This document shows, in pieces, positions 6,428-7,077 of a stretch of DNA of 7,077 bases (its first letter is position 1; every line of letters starts with the position of its first letter). The translations under genes were made by a program, and so were the position numbers. The DNA is from Acidobacteriota bacterium. Its GTDB lineage: Bacteria; Acidobacteriota; UBA6911. The notes beneath the pieces were generated by a model that saw nothing but the letters and a program-made list of their open reading frames with translations, did no database searches and was not told the DNA's origin. The stretch lies in the NCBI GenBank assembly GCA_023265215.1, contig JAHFUH010000286.1, forward strand, positions 1-7,077, in the 5' to 3' direction.

Positions 6428-6790
6428 GCCCCGCACAGCGCTGACTGTTGCCCACACGTGACACTGTGGGCTCACGACGGATGCTCATTCCTTCCTGATC
6501 CATTTGAGGCCCAAAGGGCCGTTATTTAATAGGCCCGGCCGTAAGGCCGGGAAAAGACATGGTCTGAATTGAGCGCCGTAGGCGCGGCACTGACACACAA
6601 ACGCCAGGTCAAGTGCCGCGCCTCCGGCGCTCGGTGCCTTGCAATCGCAATCCCGGCCTTACGGCCGGCCTATTGATTGCCGGCCCTTTGGGCCTGAGCA
6701 TCGTGCAGGCAGAATGGCGTCCGCTGATAGCCAGGATGCTTCATACACCCACAGTGTCAAGTGTGGGCCACAGCTAGCGCACAGCGGGGC
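6428..6790. repeat. Large nested inverted repeat made of several distinct hairpin modules
   Basis: Two half-elements mirror each other around base 6601. Working inward: 6428-6442 with 6776-6790 (12 of 15 paired); 6446-6470 with 6748-6772 (25 nt, two mismatches); 6507-6521 with 6681-6695 (15 of 15); 6528-6551 with 6652-6674 (one extra C on the left); and 6571-6594 with 6608-6632 (25 nt, one mismatch and one indel), leaving a 13-nt loop at 6595-6607. Each arm is also a small palindrome: CCCACA...TGTGGG, GGCCC-AAA-GGGCC, GGCC-GTAA-GGCC and GCGCC-GTA-GGCGC. No convincing coding potential crosses it. The mosaic of short palindromes in mirrored order resembles REP/BIME-type elements; a structured RNA or fold-back mobile element is an alternative. 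It explains the gene-free stretch after the dehydrogenase. Confidence 0.85.
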
Positions 6791-6804
6791 GATTCGCCGT
6801 GACT

Positions 6805-6925
6805 CTCGGGGTCGGAGTCGGGGTCGGCATTTGAAATGGGGGGCAAAGTAATGAAGCACCTATTGGAGATTGTTTTCCTTGATTTCGACTCAGATAGCGA
6901 TAGCGACCCCGAAGTTCTTTCGTGC
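6805..6925. repeat. Degenerate GGGGTC-unit element, copy 2, with expanded loop
   Basis: The left end (6806-6827) is a run of CGGGGT/CGGAGT hexamers. The right end (6885-6914) carries CGACTC, two GATAGC units, then CGACCCCGAAG. The right end continues GTTCTTTCGTGCTTTG, which parallels the minus strand beside copy 1 (CGACCCCGAAG, then TTTTGGTTTGTGCT). It is therefore a relative of 3868-3937 in opposite orientation, with about 57 nt between the arms instead of 18 and a small rearrangement in one arm. Confidence 0.6.
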
Positions 6926-6959
6926 TTTGTTGCCAAATTAATCGACGGCACGCCGGAAC

Positions 6960-6996
6960 GGCTTAGCCTGTCAGGGTCGCACGGCCATAGGCCGTG
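6960..6996. repeat. Two small triloop palindromes
   Basis: GGC-TTA-GCC (6960-6968) and CACGGCC-ATA-GGCCGTG (6980-6996) are hairpins with 3-nt loops, the same architecture as several modules in the 6428-6790 element. The second is a perfect 7-bp stem. The tract that follows (7004-7043) includes TAAAAAGGGGACA (7011-7023) and shows no gene. Confidence 0.6.
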
Positions 6997-7043
6997 GGTT
7001 TAGCGGGTACTAAAAAGGGGACAATAGCGCACCACGGATAGGG

Positions 7044-7077
7044 TTAAGGATCGAGGTTCATTTTGCGCACGAGAGCG
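7044..7077 (-). CDS. Possible C-terminal tail of a gene entering from the right edge
   Basis: One minus-strand frame reads ALVRKMNLDP and then TAA at 7046-7044, and is open to the window edge. The composition is protein-like, and this is the first point after the repeat cluster where a neighbouring gene would be expected to end. Ten residues cannot identify a family, and another minus-strand frame is also open here for longer, so this is only a pointer for anyone extending the window. Confidence 0.18.
   Translation of the reverse strand, partial: ALVRKMNLDP

Noticed and set aside
6428..6790. Large palindrome considered as an integron attC site or insertion-sequence ends
   Set aside because: No GTTRRRY-type core, integrase or transposase gene is visible, and the axis has only a 13-nt loop with no coding cargo.
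6639..6951. Several 60-70-codon ORFs on both strands over the palindromic region
   Set aside because: They cross inverted-repeat arms, overlap one another on opposite strands and have Arg/Pro/Gly-rich translations without any domain, as expected for GC-rich repeats.
6851..7003. A 50-codon plus-strand ORF beginning MKHLLEIVFLDFD, preceded by a G-rich stretch
   Set aside because: It reads straight through the degenerate GGGGTC element, whose GATAGC units give an artificial Asp-Ser repeat, and ends inside the hairpin at 6980-6996. It is better explained as repeat DNA.

Overview
The window looks like ordinary chromosomal DNA from a Gram-negative heterotrophic bacterium, with repeat-rich intergenic stretches. 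A lipoprotein metallopeptidase with a signal sequence, a metallo-beta-lactamase-fold protein with a Sec signal peptide, and an SGLT-like sodium:solute symporter whose helix motif I associate from memory with Acidobacteriota-type genomes suggest that group. This assignment is an inference; no 16S rRNA or ribosomal protein is present.

Layout: bases 1-236 (minus) are the N-terminal end of a sodium:solute symporter whose remainder lies beyond base 1. It is divergent from a complete MFS transporter (401-1624, plus) across a 164-bp spacer. The MFS gene converges on a 704-residue HExxH metallopeptidase lipoprotein (1716-3830, minus), with a long inverted repeat in the gap. Upstream of the peptidase on the same strand is an exported UlaG-like metallo-beta-lactamase-fold protein (3953-4687, minus); the two are separated by a 21-bp-stem hairpin made of GGGGTC units. 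That gene is divergent from a full-length ALDH7 (antiquitin-type) aldehyde dehydrogenase (4821-6344, plus).

Bases 6345-7077 hold no convincing complete gene. They contain a probable terminator for the dehydrogenase and then a 363-bp nested palindrome (6428-6790). This is built from at least four different short hairpin modules in mirror order around base 6601. It is followed by a second, degenerate copy of the GGGGTC element found at 3868-3937, and more small 3-nt-loop palindromes. This mosaic is the most unusual thing in the window and looks like an interspersed repeat composite, not a gene.

Functionally the genes do not form an obvious pathway. Two transporters sit back to back, possibly for related solutes; a peptidase and a hydrolase-fold protein appear to act outside the cytoplasm; and the dehydrogenase is a lysine-catabolism-type enzyme standing alone. 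I see no defence system, CRISPR array, tRNA, rRNA or transposase gene in the window.
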